A stretch of 64,000 bases of DNA from Roseicella frigidaeris (GCF_003258945.1 NZ_QLIX01000007.1:172154-236153), one strand, 5' to 3'; positions 24,877-34,784 are shown, counted from the stretch's first letter. A program made the numbers and translations. Notes: generated by a model not told the origin, from the letters alone.

Positions 24877-25953
24877 ATGACGTTCCGCCGCCTTCTCCTG
24901 GCCGCTACCCTGGTTGTGGCGCCGTTCGTCGCCGCCTGGGCGCAGCCCGTGGAGGGACTCTATCTGGGCGCCGGTGCCGCCCTCTCCCTCACGCCCGATC
25001 TCAACGACCATGGGGTGCGGCTCAACACGCAGTCGCCCGGGCCCGGCGGCGTGCTCTCGCTCGGCTGGGGCTTCGGCAATGGCTGGCGGGCGGAGATCGA
25101 GGGCAATTACCGCTCGGAGCAGGTCGACCACATCAACCTGAACGGCCTCAGGGTCGGCAATTCGGGCAGCTATGACCGCTACGGCGTGATGGCGAACCTG
25201 CTTTTCGATTTCGACCTGTCCGGCTTCGGCATCGCCCCGAGCACCTACCAGCCCTATCTCGGCCTCGGCGGCGGCTATGTCTGGAACGACATCCGCAAGG
25301 CGAGGCTGCAGCTCGGCGGCAGCAGCTTCCGGATCGACGACACCGACCCGCAGCTCGCCTACCAGGCCATCGTCGGCGGGGCCATCGGCCTCGGCAGCAT
25401 GGTGCCCGGCCTATCGCTGACGGCGGAATACCGCTTCCTCGGCACGCTCGATCCGAAATTCGCCATCACCCGCACCAGCGGGCCGGCGGTGCCGAGCGTC
25501 CCCGGCAATTTCGAGCCCGGCAACGTCAACCACTCCGTCCTGCTCGGCCTGCGCTATGCCTTCAACCCGCCTCCGGCCGCAGCCGCGGCGCCGGCCCCGG
25601 CGCCCGCCGCTCCGGTGGAGACGACCCGCACCTACCTGATCTTCTTCGATTGGGACCGCGCCGACCTCACCGAACGGGCCCGGCAGATCATCACCGATGC
25701 AGCGGGCGCCGCGCGGCGGGTGCAGACCACCCGGATCGAGGTGGCTGGCCATGCCGACCGCTCCGGCACGCCGCAATACAACCAGCGCCTGTCGCAGCGG
25801 CGCGCCGAGGTGGTCGCCAACGAGCTGGTGCGGCAGGGCATCCAGCGCGAGGAGATCGAGGTCACCGCCTTCGGCGAGACCAAGCCGCTGGTGCCGACCG
25901 CCGACGGGGTGCGCGAGCCGCAGAACCGCCGGGTCGAGATCGTCCTGCGCTGA
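24877..25953 (+). CDS. OmpA-family outer membrane protein
   Basis: A 358-residue secreted protein. Signal peptide at 1-22 (FRRLLLAATLVVAPFVAAWAQ). Residues about 25-235 form an eight-stranded-type beta barrel with alternating aromatic strands (GLYLGAGAALSLTPD, YQPYLGLGGGYVWND, LSLTAEYRFLG). A short Pro/Ala linker (PPPAAAAAPAPAPAA) leads to a periplasmic OmpA peptidoglycan-binding domain with IFFDWDRADLTERARQII, VAGHADRSG and NQRLSQRRAEVVANEL, ending NRRVEIVLR. It anchors the outer membrane to the cell wall. ATG 24877 gives a proper leader; an upstream frame extension lacks one. 128 bp separate it from flhG, so it is an independent gene. Confidence 0.92.
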   Translation: MTFRRLLLAATLVVAPFVAAWAQPVEGLYLGAGAALSLTPDLNDHGVRLNTQSPGPGGVLSLGWGFGNGWRAEIEGNYRSEQVDHINLNGLRVGNSGSYDRYGVMANLLFDFDLSGFGIAPSTYQPYLGLGGGYVWNDIRKARLQLGGSSFRIDDTDPQLAYQAIVGGAIGLGSMVPGLSLTAEYRFLGTLDPKFAITRTSGPAVPSVPGNFEPGNVNHSVLLGLRYAFNPPPAAAAAPAPAPAAPVETTRTYLIFFDWDRADLTERARQIITDAAGAARRVQTTRIEVAGHADRSGTPQYNQRLSQRRAEVVANELVRQGIQREEIEVTAFGETKPLVPTADGVREPQNRRVEIVLR

Positions 25954-25996
25954 GTGGGGGCGCCGAGGGGGGATGAGGCCGCCCCGCAGCGGCCTT

Positions 25997-26033
25997 GCTC
26001 AGCCCAGCACGCGGGGCTCAGCCCAGCACGCGG
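25997..26033. repeat. 18-bp tandem duplication at the MTA phosphorylase stop
   Basis: GCTCAGCCCAGCACGCGG occurs at 25997-26014 and again at 26016-26033, one base apart. The second copy encodes the last codons and stop of the minus-strand phosphorylase gene. The first copy lies just beyond the stop. It looks like a replication-slippage duplication of the gene end with no coding effect. Confidence 0.8.
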
Positions 26034-26899
26034 CCGGCCACAGCATCCAGCTTCGCCAACAGCGCCGGATCGCGCATCTCGGGCGCGGTGATGATGGCGT
26101 GGTCGAGCGCCCGGTCGCAGCCGGCAGGGCACGGGCCGCGCGGCGCGCCGAGGGCCGGAACCACCGCCCGCACCAGCGCCCTGGCCTTGTCGGCATTGCC
26201 GAGCAGGACCTTCACCACCTGATCGACCGTGACATGGTCGTGCTCCGGGTGCCAGCAGTCGAAATCCGTCACCATGGCGACGGTCGCGTAGCAGAGCTCT
26301 GCCTCCCGGGCGAGCTTCGCCTCCGGCATGTTGGTCATGCCGATGACGCTGCAGCCCCATTGCCGGTACAGCTCGCTCTCCGCCTTGGTGCTGAACTGCG
26401 GACCCTCCATGACGAGATAGGTGCCACCGCGCGTCACCGGCAGGGCGAGGCCGCGCGCCGCCGTCTCGAGCGCATCGCCGAGGCGCGGGCAGACCGGATG
26501 CGCCACCGAGACATGCGCCACGCAGCCGGTGCCGAAGAAGCTCTTCTGCCGCGCGAAGGTGCGGTCGATGAACTGGTCGACGATGACGAAATGCCCGGGC
26601 GGCAGGTCCTCGCGCAGCGAGCCGACGGCGGAGAGGGAGAGGATCTCGGTGCAACCGGCGCGCTTCAGCGCATCGATATTGGCGCGGTAGTTCAGCTCGG
26701 AGGGCGGTGTCGGATGGCCGCGGCCGTGGCGCGGCAGGAAGACGCAGCGCACGCCCTCCAGCCGGCCGAAGAGCAGCGCGTCCGAGGGCGCGCCCCAGGG
26801 CGTCTCCACCCGCCGCCACTCCCGCTCCTCCAGCCCGTCGATGTCGTAGAGGCCGGAGCCGCCGATCAGGCCGATGACGGGGGTGACGAGGTCGGACAT
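26018..26899 (-). CDS. mtnP: S-methyl-5'-thioadenosine phosphorylase
   Basis: A 293-residue purine nucleoside phosphorylase-family enzyme cleaving methylthioadenosine to adenine and methylthioribose 1-phosphate (methionine salvage, polyamine by-product removal). Motifs: IGGSGLYDIDGL (phosphate loop), FLPRHGRGH, NYRANIDALK, and GGTYLVMEGPQFST with TKAES. MTNMPEAKLAREAELCYATVAMVTDFDCWH carries the Asp pair that favours 6-aminopurines, which supports MTA over hypoxanthine/guanine substrates. ATG 26899 gives a standard N-terminus. It sits near petABC, an arrangement common in alphaproteobacteria. Confidence 0.93.
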   Translation of the reverse strand: MSDLVTPVIGLIGGSGLYDIDGLEEREWRRVETPWGAPSDALLFGRLEGVRCVFLPRHGRGHPTPPSELNYRANIDALKRAGCTEILSLSAVGSLREDLPPGHFVIVDQFIDRTFARQKSFFGTGCVAHVSVAHPVCPRLGDALETAARGLALPVTRGGTYLVMEGPQFSTKAESELYRQWGCSVIGMTNMPEAKLAREAELCYATVAMVTDFDCWHPEHDHVTVDQVVKVLLGNADKARALVRAVVPALGAPRGPCPAGCDRALDHAIITAPEMRDPALLAKLDAVAGRVLG

Positions 26900-27194
26900 G
26901 GCAGGGGTCTCCGGCTGGGGATGCCGATCGGGGAATGGTGAGGGTTTAGAGCAGATCGCCTTCAGAGGGAGTCATCCGAGCGCGTGCCGATGCTCGGGAA
27001 ACACCAAACCGGCGCCTTGGCCGTGATCCGACAGGAGGCGGATCGCGCAAGGGTGGGATGCCCCAGGATGACCATCCCGCCATCGATGCCGCGGCGACAC
27101 CCACGTCAACGATCAACAATGTTTGCGGCGGCATGGGCATGGCATGATCGCGGCGAGTCGCACCGCGGCGGGACCGCAACCGAGGAGTGTCCGC

Positions 27195-27335
27195 TTGCCC
27201 CGTATCCTCTGCCTCGCCGTGCTGCTGATGCCGCTGCTCGGCGCCTGCGACCGGCCGCCGGCGCCGATTCCCGATCGTGGGCTGCAGCGCGGCACCGCAT
27301 TGCCCCCGCCCGGCCTCACCCCGCCGGCCCGCTGA
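27195..27335 (+). CDS. Tiny predicted lipoprotein with TTG start
   Basis: A 46-residue product from TTG at 27195, chosen because GAGGAG lies 7 bases upstream. Reading from TTG gives a short hydrophobic leader (RILCLAVLLMPLLGAC) with a lipobox Leu-Gly-Ala-Cys, followed by a Pro-rich tail. No family is recognised. It would be a diacylated lipoprotein of about 30 mature residues in the cell envelope. Earlier in-frame ATG starts (27123) have no leader. Confidence is limited because small GC-rich frames can mimic signal peptides. Confidence 0.55.
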   Translation: MPRILCLAVLLMPLLGACDRPPAPIPDRGLQRGTALPPPGLTPPAR

Positions 27336-27554
27336 CGCCCCGCAGGGGCCACCGGACGCCTGCGGCCATTCCGCCGGCGACCGCCCCTGCATCCGCGGAC
27401 GGGCGCCGCGGCCCGGAATTGCCGAGGGCCGCACGAGGCGGCCCTGCGTCATGCCCGAAGCAGCTGCGCACAGCGCCTATCAAAACCGCCGCTGCCCGTT
27501 GTCCTGCCGCGGCAGGCTGTGATGGTTCTTGGGCAGGAGGCGACTCTCTGAGGT

Positions 27555-27585
27555 CCCCGCAAAGCCACGACGCGGCTTTGCGGGG
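27555..27585 (-). terminator. Rho-independent-type hairpin downstream of petC
   Basis: CCCCGCAAAGCC (27555-27566) and GGCTTTGCGGGG (27574-27585) form a perfect 12-bp stem with a 7-base loop. Outer bases TGAGG/CCTCA extend it in broken form. It starts about 7 bases past the petC stop at 27592. No long T tract follows on the minus strand, so it may also protect the 3' end of the pet mRNA. Confidence 0.75.
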
Positions 27586-27591
27586 GCATCC

Positions 27592-28377
27592 TCAGTGCAC
27601 GTCCGCCCAGACCTTGCGCTTCACCGCATAGGCAAGGCCGCCGAGGATGACCAGGAAGAGGACCATCTTCACGCCCATCGCCTTGCGCTGCTCGAGCTCC
27701 GGCTCGGCCGCCCAGGTGAGGAACTGCGCCACATCCTCCACCATCTGCTCGACGGTGGGCTTGGTGCCATCGGTGTACTCGACCTGGCCCTCGGCGCTGA
27801 GCGGTTGCGCCATGGCGATCTGATGGCCGGGGAAATACTTGTTGTAGTTCATCCCCGGCATCAGGGTGACGCCGGCCGGCGGGTCCTCATAGCCGGTCAG
27901 CAGGGCGTGGACGTATTGCGCGCCCCCCTCGCGGGCCTTGGTGATGAGCGAGAGATCCGGCGGCAGGGCGCCGTTGTTCGCCGCCCGCGCCGCCTGCTCG
28001 TTCGGGAAGGGGCTATGGAAGCGGTCCGAGGGCCGGCCCGGCCGCTCGAACATCTCGCCCTCGTCGTTCGGGCCGTCCTTCACCTGCACGGTTGCCGCGA
28101 TGCCGCGCACCTGCGCCTCGGAGAGGCCGAGCTCCCGCAGGTTGCGGTAGGAGAGCAGGTGCATCGAGTGGCAGTTCGAGCAGACCTCCTTGTAGACCTG
28201 GAAGCCGCGCTGGGCCGAGGCCCGGTCGAAATGCCCGAACAGCCCGTCGAAGGAGAAGTTGACATGCGGCAGGGCTGTCTCCCCACCCGCGGCGCGGGCC
28301 GGGAGGGCGCCGAGGCCGGCGCCGGCGAGCAGGCCAGCGGCGACCGCGATGGCCTTGAGGGTAGCCTTCACCGGCAT
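27592..28377 (-). CDS. petC: Cytochrome c1 of the bc1 complex
   Basis: A 261-residue haem protein of respiratory complex III, passing electrons from the Rieske centre to cytochrome c. Signal peptide at 1-30 (AVAAGLLAGAGLGALPARAA). Covalent haem site CSNCH at 66-70. The sixth ligand Met is in HQIAMAQPL. Conserved SYRNL, PPDLSLI and a C-terminal membrane anchor VKMVLFLVILGGLAYAVKRKVW. Start ATG overlaps the cytochrome b stop by ATGA. Last gene of petABC, followed by a strong hairpin. Lacks the long insertion seen in some other alphaproteobacteria. Confidence 0.96.
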   Translation of the reverse strand: MPVKATLKAIAVAAGLLAGAGLGALPARAAGGETALPHVNFSFDGLFGHFDRASAQRGFQVYKEVCSNCHSMHLLSYRNLRELGLSEAQVRGIAATVQVKDGPNDEGEMFERPGRPSDRFHSPFPNEQAARAANNGALPPDLSLITKAREGGAQYVHALLTGYEDPPAGVTLMPGMNYNKYFPGHQIAMAQPLSAEGQVEYTDGTKPTVEQMVEDVAQFLTWAAEPELEQRKAMGVKMVLFLVILGGLAYAVKRKVWADVH

Positions 28378-29648
28378 CACGCCTTCTCCATGGGCTTGCT
28401 CATCGCCCCGGCCGGCAGCGGCCCGCCGCCGCGGAGCACGGGCCGCGCGATGCTTTCCGGCAGCGGCAGCGGCCGCTCCAGCCGGCCGAGCAGCGGCAGG
28501 ATCACGAGGAAGTAGAGGAAGTAATAGGCCGACGCCACGCGGGCGATGGTGACGAAGGGCTCCTCCGGCGGCTTGCCGCCGCAATAGAGCAGCACGAAGA
28601 AGGCGATCAGCCAGAGGAAGAGGAAGATCCGCGCCACCGGCCGGAAGCGCATGGAGCGCACCGGCGAGGTGTCGAGCCAGGGCAGGACGAAGAGGATGGC
28701 GATCGAGCCGAACATCAGCGCCACGCCGCCGAGCTTGTCCGGCACCGCCCGCAGGATGGCGTAGAAGGGCAGGAAGTACCATTCCGGCACGATATGCGCG
28801 GGCGTCACCAGCGGGTTGGCCGGGATGTAGTTGTCCGGGTGCCCGAGCATGTTCGGGAAGAAGAAGACCAGGATGGCGAAGACCGCGAAATAGGCGACCA
28901 GGCCGACGCTGTCCTTGGCGGTGTAGTAGGGGTGGAAGGGCACCGTGTCCTGCGGCCCCTTCGGGTCGATCCCGAGCGGGTTGTTGGAGCCCGTGATGTG
29001 CAGCGCCGCGACGTGCAGGAAGACGACGCCGAAGATCACGAAGGGCAGCAGGTAGTGCAGGCTGAAGAAGCGGTTCAGCGTCGGGTTGTCGACCGAGAAG
29101 CCGCCCCAGAGCCAGGTCACGATGTCCGGGCCGACCAGTGGCAGGGCGCTGAAGAGGTTGGTGATGACCGTCGCGCCCCAGAAGGACATCTGGCCCCAGG
29201 GCAGCACGTAGCCCATGAAGGCGGTGGCCATCATCAGCAGGAAGATGACGACGCCGAGCATCCAGAGCAGCTCGCGCGGCGCCTTGTAGGAGCCGTAGTA
29301 GAGGCCGCGCCAGATGTGGATGTAGACGACGATGAAGAACATCGAGGCGCCGTTGGCGTGCACATAGCGCAGCAGCCAGCCGAAATTCACGTCGCGCATG
29401 ATGCGCTCGACGCTGTCGAAGGCCATGCTGGTGTGCGGCGTGTAGTTCATCGCCAGGAAGACGCCGGTCGCGATCATGATCAACAGGTTGACCATGGCGA
29501 GGGCGCCGAAATTCCAGAAGTAGTTGAAGTTCCGGGGCGTCGGGAACGTCCCGTACTCCTTCTGCATCATCGAGATGATGGGCAGGCGCGCGTCGATCCA
29601 GCGGAGGACCGGATTGGCGACGTCGCTCTCGTGCAGTCCGCTTGCCAT
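28377..29648 (-). CDS. petB: Cytochrome b of the bc1 complex
   Basis: A 423-residue membrane subunit holding both b haems and the quinol/quinone sites. Visible features: [22 protein letters not shown] (helix A), [25 protein letters not shown], and the quinol-oxidation motif PEWY in [14 protein letters not shown]. Eight transmembrane helices are apparent. Length is typical for a full-length (not split) cytochrome b. ATG 29648 is 11 bp after petA; a longer start would add an unrelated Arg/Pro-rich stretch. Operon order petA-petB-petC. Confidence 0.97.
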   Translation of the reverse strand: MASGLHESDVANPVLRWIDARLPIISMMQKEYGTFPTPRNFNYFWNFGALAMVNLLIMIATGVFLAMNYTPHTSMAFDSVERIMRDVNFGWLLRYVHANGASMFFIVVYIHIWRGLYYGSYKAPRELLWMLGVVIFLLMMATAFMGYVLPWGQMSFWGATVITNLFSALPLVGPDIVTWLWGGFSVDNPTLNRFFSLHYLLPFVIFGVVFLHVAALHITGSNNPLGIDPKGPQDTVPFHPYYTAKDSVGLVAYFAVFAILVFFFPNMLGHPDNYIPANPLVTPAHIVPEWYFLPFYAILRAVPDKLGGVALMFGSIAILFVLPWLDTSPVRSMRFRPVARIFLFLWLIAFFVLLYCGGKPPEEPFVTIARVASAYYFLYFLVILPLLGRLERPLPLPESIARPVLRGGGPLPAGAMSKPMEKA

Positions 29649-29658
29649 TGCCTGCTCC

Positions 29659-30207
29659 TCAGCCGATCCGGATCTTGGTGTCGGATTCGAAGGCGTAGTC
29701 CGGGATCGCCAGGTTGGTCGGCGCCGGCCCCTGCCGGATCCGCCCCGAGCTGTCATAGGCGCTGCCATGGCAGGGGCAGAACCAGCCGTCGAAGGGGCCC
29801 TTGGGATCGGTCGGCTTCTGGCCGAGCGGGACGCAGCCGAGATGCGTGCAGATGCCGACCATCACCAGCCATTCCGCCTTCTTCACCCGGCTCTGGTCGG
29901 TCTGCGGATCGCGGAGCTGGTCGAGCGGGACCGCGCGGGCCTCGTCGATCTCCTTCTGCGTGCGATGGCGGATGAAGATCGGCTTGCCGCGCCAGACCGC
30001 GGTGATGGCCGAGCCGACCGCGATCGGCGACAGGTCGACCTCGGTGGTCGAGAGGGCCAGCACGTCGCGGGCGGGGTTCATCGAGCTGATGAAGGGCCAG
30101 ACCAGCGCACCGACACCCACGGCGGCGAAGGACGCTGTCACCAATTGCAGGAAGTCGCGCCGGGTCCCGCCATCCTCCGGCGCCGCCGGCGCCATACTAT
30201 CGGCCAT
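29659..30207 (-). CDS. petA: Rieske iron-sulfur protein of the bc1 complex
   Basis: A 182-residue 2Fe-2S protein accepting an electron from ubiquinol. N-terminal twin-arginine motif [13 protein letters not shown] and a single membrane anchor ([16 protein letters not shown]), both typical of Tat-exported Rieske proteins. Cluster ligands CTHLGC at 120-125 and CPCHGS at 144-149: Cys120, His122, Cys144 and His147, with Cys125/Cys146 as the disulfide. ATG 30207 is chosen; a second ATG four codons later is possible. First gene of petABC, divergent from hemF. Confidence 0.96.
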   Translation of the reverse strand: MADSMAPAAPEDGGTRRDFLQLVTASFAAVGVGALVWPFISSMNPARDVLALSTTEVDLSPIAVGSAITAVWRGKPIFIRHRTQKEIDEARAVPLDQLRDPQTDQSRVKKAEWLVMVGICTHLGCVPLGQKPTDPKGPFDGWFCPCHGSAYDSSGRIRQGPAPTNLAIPDYAFESDTKIRIG

Positions 30208-30338
30208 GCCTCTTCGTCCCTGATCTCGGCCACGGCCGTATCCCAGGGCGGGACCGGCGGGAACCGACATGCGTTCGGCGCTCGGGCTCTGCCGGTCCGG
30301 GCATGGCCGGGCCCGCGCTACCCTTACGCGCCGCGCCG

Positions 30339-30368
30339 CATATAAAGGGAGGCCATGCGGGGTGGCAA
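30339..30368 (-). promoter_or_regulatory. Candidate promoter for petABC
   Basis: Minus-strand TTGCCA (30368-30363) is followed after 18 bases by TATATG (30344-30339). The -35 matches 5 of 6 consensus positions; the -10 matches 4 of 6. It lies about 130 bases before the petA ATG in the divergent petA-hemF gap, in its only AT-rich patch. The same TATAAA on the plus strand has no fitting -35 for hemF. Confidence 0.45.
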
Positions 30369-30412
30369 TCCACCGGAACCGCAATAGAACCCCGCTGGCG
30401 CAGGAGGATGCC

Positions 30413-31360
30413 GTGACCGACGCCCCGGACCACGCCCCGGATTTCACCCCGGAGACCGCCTCCGCCGCCGCGGGCCCGGCCGGGCATCCCCTGGCCGGCC
30501 GGGCCCGTGCCTGGTTCGAGCGGCTGCGCGACGAGATCTGCGCCGCCTTCGAATCGATCGAGGATGCGCTGGTCCCGGGCCCCGGGGCCGACTCGCCGGA
30601 CCTGCCGCCCCCCGGACGCTTCGAGTACCGCCCCTGGCAGCGGCCGGAGGGCGGCGGCGGCGTCATGGGCCTGATGCGCGGCCGGGTCTTCGAAAAGGTC
30701 CGGGTCAACGTCTCGACCGTGCATGGGGAGTTCTCGCCGCAATTCCGCCAGCAGATCCCGGGGGCGGAGGCCGATCCGCGCTTCTTCGCCACCGGCATCT
30801 CGCTGGTGGCGCATCTGCGCAGCCCGCGCGTGCCGGCGGCGCATTTCAACACCCGCTTCCTGGTGACCACCCGGCCCTGGTTCGGCGGCGGCGGCGACAT
30901 CACGCCGATGGCGCTCGACGCCCCCGAATCGGTGGCGGACGCCGCCCGCTTCCACGCCGCCTTCCAGGCCGCCTGCGACCGCCACGACCCGGCCTACTAC
31001 CCGCGCTTCAAGGCCTGGTGCGACGAATACTTCTTCCTGCCGCACCGGGGCGAAACCCGCGGCCTCGGCGGCATCTTCTTCGACTGGCTGGGCGACCGCA
31101 CCCCCGGCCACGGGCTGGAGGCCGATTTCGCCTTCGTCCAGGATGTCGGCCGCGCCTTCCGCGACGTCTACCCGGCCATCATCCGGGACCGCATGCACGA
31201 GCCCTGGACGGCGGCGGAGCGCGAGCACCAGCTCATCCGCCGCGGCCGCTACGTGGAGTTCAACCTGCTGCACGACCGCGGCACGCTGTTCGGCCTGCGC
31301 ACCGGGGGCAATGTGGACGCCATCCTGATGTCCATGCCGCCCGAGGCGAAATGGCCCTGA
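30413..31360 (+). CDS. hemF: Oxygen-dependent coproporphyrinogen III oxidase
   Basis: A 315-residue enzyme converting coproporphyrinogen III to protoporphyrinogen IX with O2 in haem synthesis. Signatures: [28 protein letters not shown], the HFNTRFLVT strand, GGGGDITPM and the catalytic/dimer region [21 protein letters not shown]. It ends [19 protein letters not shown] 30413 follows AGGAGG by a short gap, and upstream codons are low complexity, so this start is preferred. Adjacent to the bc1 genes, it supplies haem for the complex; that link is inferred from context. Confidence 0.96.
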   Translation: MTDAPDHAPDFTPETASAAAGPAGHPLAGRARAWFERLRDEICAAFESIEDALVPGPGADSPDLPPPGRFEYRPWQRPEGGGGVMGLMRGRVFEKVRVNVSTVHGEFSPQFRQQIPGAEADPRFFATGISLVAHLRSPRVPAAHFNTRFLVTTRPWFGGGGDITPMALDAPESVADAARFHAAFQAACDRHDPAYYPRFKAWCDEYFFLPHRGETRGLGGIFFDWLGDRTPGHGLEADFAFVQDVGRAFRDVYPAIIRDRMHEPWTAAEREHQLIRRGRYVEFNLLHDRGTLFGLRTGGNVDAILMSMPPEAKWP

Positions 31361-31403
31361 GGGCCGCGCCGCGGCGCAACCGGCGATACGGAGGAGACAA
31401 GGC

Positions 31404-32378
31404 ATGAAGGCCGTCTGGTACGACCGCAACGGCGGGTCCGAGGTGCTGCACTACGGCGAGCTGCCGACCCCCTCCCCCGGCCCGGGCGAGGTGCTGGTCC
31501 GTCTCGCCACCTCGGGCGTGAACCCGTCCGACTGGAAGACGCGCCGCGGCTCCCGCCCCATGGCCTTCCCGCGCGTGGTGCCGCACAGCGACGGCGCCGG
31601 CACCATCGAGGCGGTCGGCGAGGGCGTCGGGCGCGGCCGCGTCGGCCAGCGGGTCTGGATCTGGAACGGCCAGTGGAAGCGCGCCTTCGGCACCGCGGCC
31701 GAGTACATCGCCCTCCCCGCCGACCAGGCCGTGCCGCTGCCCGAGCATGTCGCCTTCGATGCCGGCGCCTGCCTCGGCATCCCGGCCCTCACCGCCCTGC
31801 ACGCCGTGCTGACCGATGGCGGCGTGACCGGCCAGGCGGTGCTGGTCACCGGCGGCGCCGGCTCGGTCGGCCATTACGCCATCCAGTTCGCCCGCCTCCT
31901 CGGCGCCGCGCAGGTGATCGCCACCGTCAGCTCCGAGGAGAAGGCGGCGCATGCCCTCGCCGCCGGGGCGGATGCCACGATCAACTACCGCAGCGAGGAC
32001 GTGCCCGAACGGGTCGGCGCCCTCACCGGCGGTACCGGGGTGCAGCGGGTGGTCGATGTCGACCTCTCCTCGACCGCGCCGCTCCTGCCCGGCCTGCTGG
32101 CGCATGGCGGCCTCTGCGCCGCCTACGGGTCGAACGGGCCGGATGCGAAGATGCTCTTCGGCCCGGCCATCATGCGCGGGCTCGCGGTGCGCTGGTTCAT
32201 CGTCTACGAGCTGACGCCGGCGCAGCGCCATCTCGCCGTGGAGACCCTGCAGGCTTGGCTGCGGGCCGACCTGGTGAAGCATGCCATCGCCGCCCGCGCC
32301 CCGCTCGCCGACTGTGCCCGGGCGCATGATGCGGTCGAGGCGGGGCGGCATATCGGCAACGTCGTGCTCGACTGCTGA
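31404..32378 (+). CDS. Quinone oxidoreductase-like MDR protein
   Basis: A 324-residue medium-chain dehydrogenase/reductase. The N-domain has [23 protein letters not shown] and [11 protein letters not shown]. The Rossmann fold has [22 protein letters not shown] for NADPH. The catalytic-zinc Cys/His pattern of alcohol dehydrogenases is absent, so it is a quinone-reductase (QOR) type. GAGGAG precedes ATG 31404, 43 bp after hemF. Likely reduces quinones or enals; substrate not known. Confidence 0.88.
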   Translation: MKAVWYDRNGGSEVLHYGELPTPSPGPGEVLVRLATSGVNPSDWKTRRGSRPMAFPRVVPHSDGAGTIEAVGEGVGRGRVGQRVWIWNGQWKRAFGTAAEYIALPADQAVPLPEHVAFDAGACLGIPALTALHAVLTDGGVTGQAVLVTGGAGSVGHYAIQFARLLGAAQVIATVSSEEKAAHALAAGADATINYRSEDVPERVGALTGGTGVQRVVDVDLSSTAPLLPGLLAHGGLCAAYGSNGPDAKMLFGPAIMRGLAVRWFIVYELTPAQRHLAVETLQAWLRADLVKHAIAARAPLADCARAHDAVEAGRHIGNVVLDC

Positions 32379-32463
32379 GCGGGCCAGGGCGGCCGCGGGC
32401 GGCCGCGGGCTGGCGCCGCCGGCTGCCGCGTGCTTGACCGGCGGTGGAGAAGGAGACAGGCGC

Positions 32464-32796
32464 ATGAGCGACCAGAAGCAGGGCACCGGGGCGACGGCGG
32501 AAGTCGGAAAGCTGGTGACGGTCCACTACACCGGCTGGCTCTACGATGCCGGGGCGCCGGAGACCAAGGGGCGGAAATTCGACAGCTCGCGCGACCGCAA
32601 CGAGCCCTTCCAGTTCCAGCTCGGCGCCGGCGAGGTCATCGCCGGCTGGGACCAGGGCGTGGCGGGCATGCAGGTTGGCGGCCAGCGGCGGCTGACCATC
32701 CCGCCGGAGCTCGGCTACGGCGCCCGCGGCGCCGGCGGCGTCATTCCGCCCAACGCCACCCTGGTCTTCGACGTCGAGCTGCTCGGCGTCGAATAG
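32464..32796 (+). CDS. FKBP-type peptidyl-prolyl isomerase
   Basis: A 110-residue single FKBP domain without signal peptide, so cytoplasmic. Active-site pattern: [57 protein letters not shown] and [14 protein letters not shown]. The N-terminal 15 residues are variable. GAGAAGGAG precedes ATG 32464. Acts in protein folding; 85 bp after the MDR gene, possibly independent. Confidence 0.93.
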   Translation: MSDQKQGTGATAEVGKLVTVHYTGWLYDAGAPETKGRKFDSSRDRNEPFQFQLGAGEVIAGWDQGVAGMQVGGQRRLTIPPELGYGARGAGGVIPPNATLVFDVELLGVE

Positions 32797-33221
32797 GGCA
32801 TCCGCAAGCCCGGCGGGGCGCCCGGCTCGGGCCGGACGCCACCGCTTGGCCGGGACAGGCGCCGCCGAGGGTCAGCCAGCGGCCCGGCGCGGCGCGGTTG
32901 CCCGCCGCCTCGGTCAGGCAAGCCGAGACCGGCGGCGTGCAGCCGCCGAACCGCGCGGCGGCCGGCGAATAGGCAGCGACCGGGCGAGGATGGACCCGTC
33001 GCCGCTCGCCTCGGCCTGCGCCATCGCCCGCCCCCTCTCCCGGCAGGCCGTCCCCTGACGGCCGGGTTGCCGCCTTGCAATGGAGTGCGCGTTTCGCGGC
33101 GCATCCCGGCCCGGGGATGGCCGGCGGCGGATTCCGCCGGCATCGTCGCGGCGCGGGGCGGCGAGGATCCGTCGCGTCCGCCCGCGCCGCCGCCCCGGAT
33201 GGCCGAAGACCGGAACCCTGC
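32797..33221. other. 425-bp intergenic gap, nothing recognised
   Basis: Very GC-rich, with several short self-complementary runs but no convincing promoter, RNA or terminator. Open frames here encode Arg/Pro/Ala-rich low-complexity peptides on both strands and look like chance frames. It must contain the promoter of the MFS gene, but no motif could be assigned. Confidence 0.6.
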
Positions 33222-34784
33222 ATGCCCGCCCCTCAATCCCCGTCCGCCCTGACCCTGCCCGACAGCCCGCCCGGGACCGCCGCCGCCATGCCCCCGCCCG
33301 CCGCCCCGGCCGAGACGGCGCCGGCGCCGCGGCCAGGCTCGCCCTTCTTCGCCATCTTCCCCTCCATCGTCCTGCCGATGTTCCTGGCGATCGTCGACCA
33401 GACGATCGTCTCCACCGCCCTGCCGGCGATCGGCGGCGCGCTCGGCCAGGTGGAGCGGCTGTCCTGGATCGTCGTGGCCTATCTCGTCGCCAACACCATC
33501 GCCGCGCCGGTCTATGGGCGGCTCGGCGATGCCTTCGGCCGGCCGCGCCTGATGTTCGTGGCGCTCGGCCTCTTCCTCTTCGCCTCGGCGCTCTGCGCCA
33601 TGGCGACCAGCGTCGAGATGCTGGCGGCCGCCCGGGTGCTGCAGGGCCTCGGCGGCGGCGGGCTGATGACCCTCTCCCAGGCCCTGGTCGGCGAGGCGGT
33701 GCCGCCGCGCGACCGCGGCCGCTACCAGGGCTACCTGGCCGGGGTGATGGTCTGCTCCAGCACCTTCGGGCCGGTCGCGGGCGGCTTCCTGACGCAGCAT
33801 TTCGGCTGGCGCGCGGTCTTCCTGGTGAACCTGCCGCTCGGGTTGCTCGCGGGGCTGCTGCTGCTCCGCCTGCCGCGGCGAGGCGGCGGCGGCGGCAGCC
33901 TGCGCTTCGACCGGCTCGGCCTCGTCCTCTTCGTGCTCTTCGTCGCGCCCATGCTCCTCGCCCTCGAGGCGGTGCAACGCTTCGACCTGCGTTCCCTCCT
34001 CGTCGCGCTCGGCCTGGCCGCCCTCTCCCTCACCGCGCTGGTCCTGCTGCTGCGGCAGGAGAAGCGGGCGAGCGCGCCGCTGCTGCCGATCGCGCTGCTG
34101 CGCCAGGGGCCGATCTGGCGCGCCGACGCGATGGCGGCCTGCCACGGCGCGGCCCTGGTCTCGCTCTTCACCTTCCTGCCGATCTACCTGCATGTCGTGC
34201 GCGGCAGCTCCGCCGCCGAGACCGGGCTGCTGCTGCTGCCGCTCACCATCGCCATCGGCCTCAGCTCCCTGGTCACCGGCCAGCTCGTCAGCCGCACCGG
34301 GCGGACCGCGATCTTCCCCTCGCTCGGCCTCTGCCTCGCCACCGCGACGCTGCTCGGCCTCGGGCTCTGGGCCCCGCATCTCAGCACCCGGATGGTCGCC
34401 TTCGGCTTCGGGCTGAACGCCCTCGGCATGGGGACGGTGATGGGCGTCGTGCAGGTGACGGTGCAGAACGCCGCCGGGCCACGCATGCTCGGCGCCGCGG
34501 CGGGCTCGGTCCAGTTCTCCCGCTCGGTCGGGGCAGCGCTGGGCACGGCGCTGGTCGGCACGGTGCTCTTCGCCACGCTCACCCTGCAGGGCGGCGGCGC
34601 GGCCGCGTTCTTCGTCGATGTCATCCGGCACGGATCGGAGAGCCTGGCCGGCATCCCGCCCGAGACGCAGGCGCAGATGCAGGCCGATATCGCCCGCGCC
34701 TTCAGCTACGCCTTCCTCACCGTCGCCGGCTTCACCGGCTGCGGCGCCCTGCTCGCCTGGTCGATGCCGGCCCGGCGGATCTGA
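33222..34784 (+). CDS. DHA2-family MFS drug/solute exporter
   Basis: A 520-residue, 14-helix major facilitator protein of the EmrB/QacA type. After a Pro/Ala-rich cytoplasmic start come IVLPMFLAIVDQTIVSTALPAIGG (helix 1, motif D1), PVYGRLGDAFGRPR (motif A) and GLGGGGLMTLSQALVGEAVPPRDRGRYQG (motif C region). A second A-like loop is SRTGRTAIFP. It exports drugs or small molecules by proton antiport. No EmrA-type fusion protein is adjacent. ATG 33222 or 33288 are both possible starts; the first is kept for lack of a better site. Confidence 0.87.
   Translation: MPAPQSPSALTLPDSPPGTAAAMPPPAAPAETAPAPRPGSPFFAIFPSIVLPMFLAIVDQTIVSTALPAIGGALGQVERLSWIVVAYLVANTIAAPVYGRLGDAFGRPRLMFVALGLFLFASALCAMATSVEMLAAARVLQGLGGGGLMTLSQALVGEAVPPRDRGRYQGYLAGVMVCSSTFGPVAGGFLTQHFGWRAVFLVNLPLGLLAGLLLLRLPRRGGGGGSLRFDRLGLVLFVLFVAPMLLALEAVQRFDLRSLLVALGLAALSLTALVLLLRQEKRASAPLLPIALLRQGPIWRADAMAACHGAALVSLFTFLPIYLHVVRGSSAAETGLLLLPLTIAIGLSSLVTGQLVSRTGRTAIFPSLGLCLATATLLGLGLWAPHLSTRMVAFGFGLNALGMGTVMGVVQVTVQNAAGPRMLGAAAGSVQFSRSVGAALGTALVGTVLFATLTLQGGGAAAFFVDVIRHGSESLAGIPPETQAQMQADIARAFSYAFLTVAGFTGCGALLAWSMPARRI

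Noticed and set aside
30318..30346. TATAAA as a hemF promoter on the plus strand
   Set aside because: No -35 element at 15-19 bases upstream; the same AT patch fits better as the petA promoter on the minus strand.
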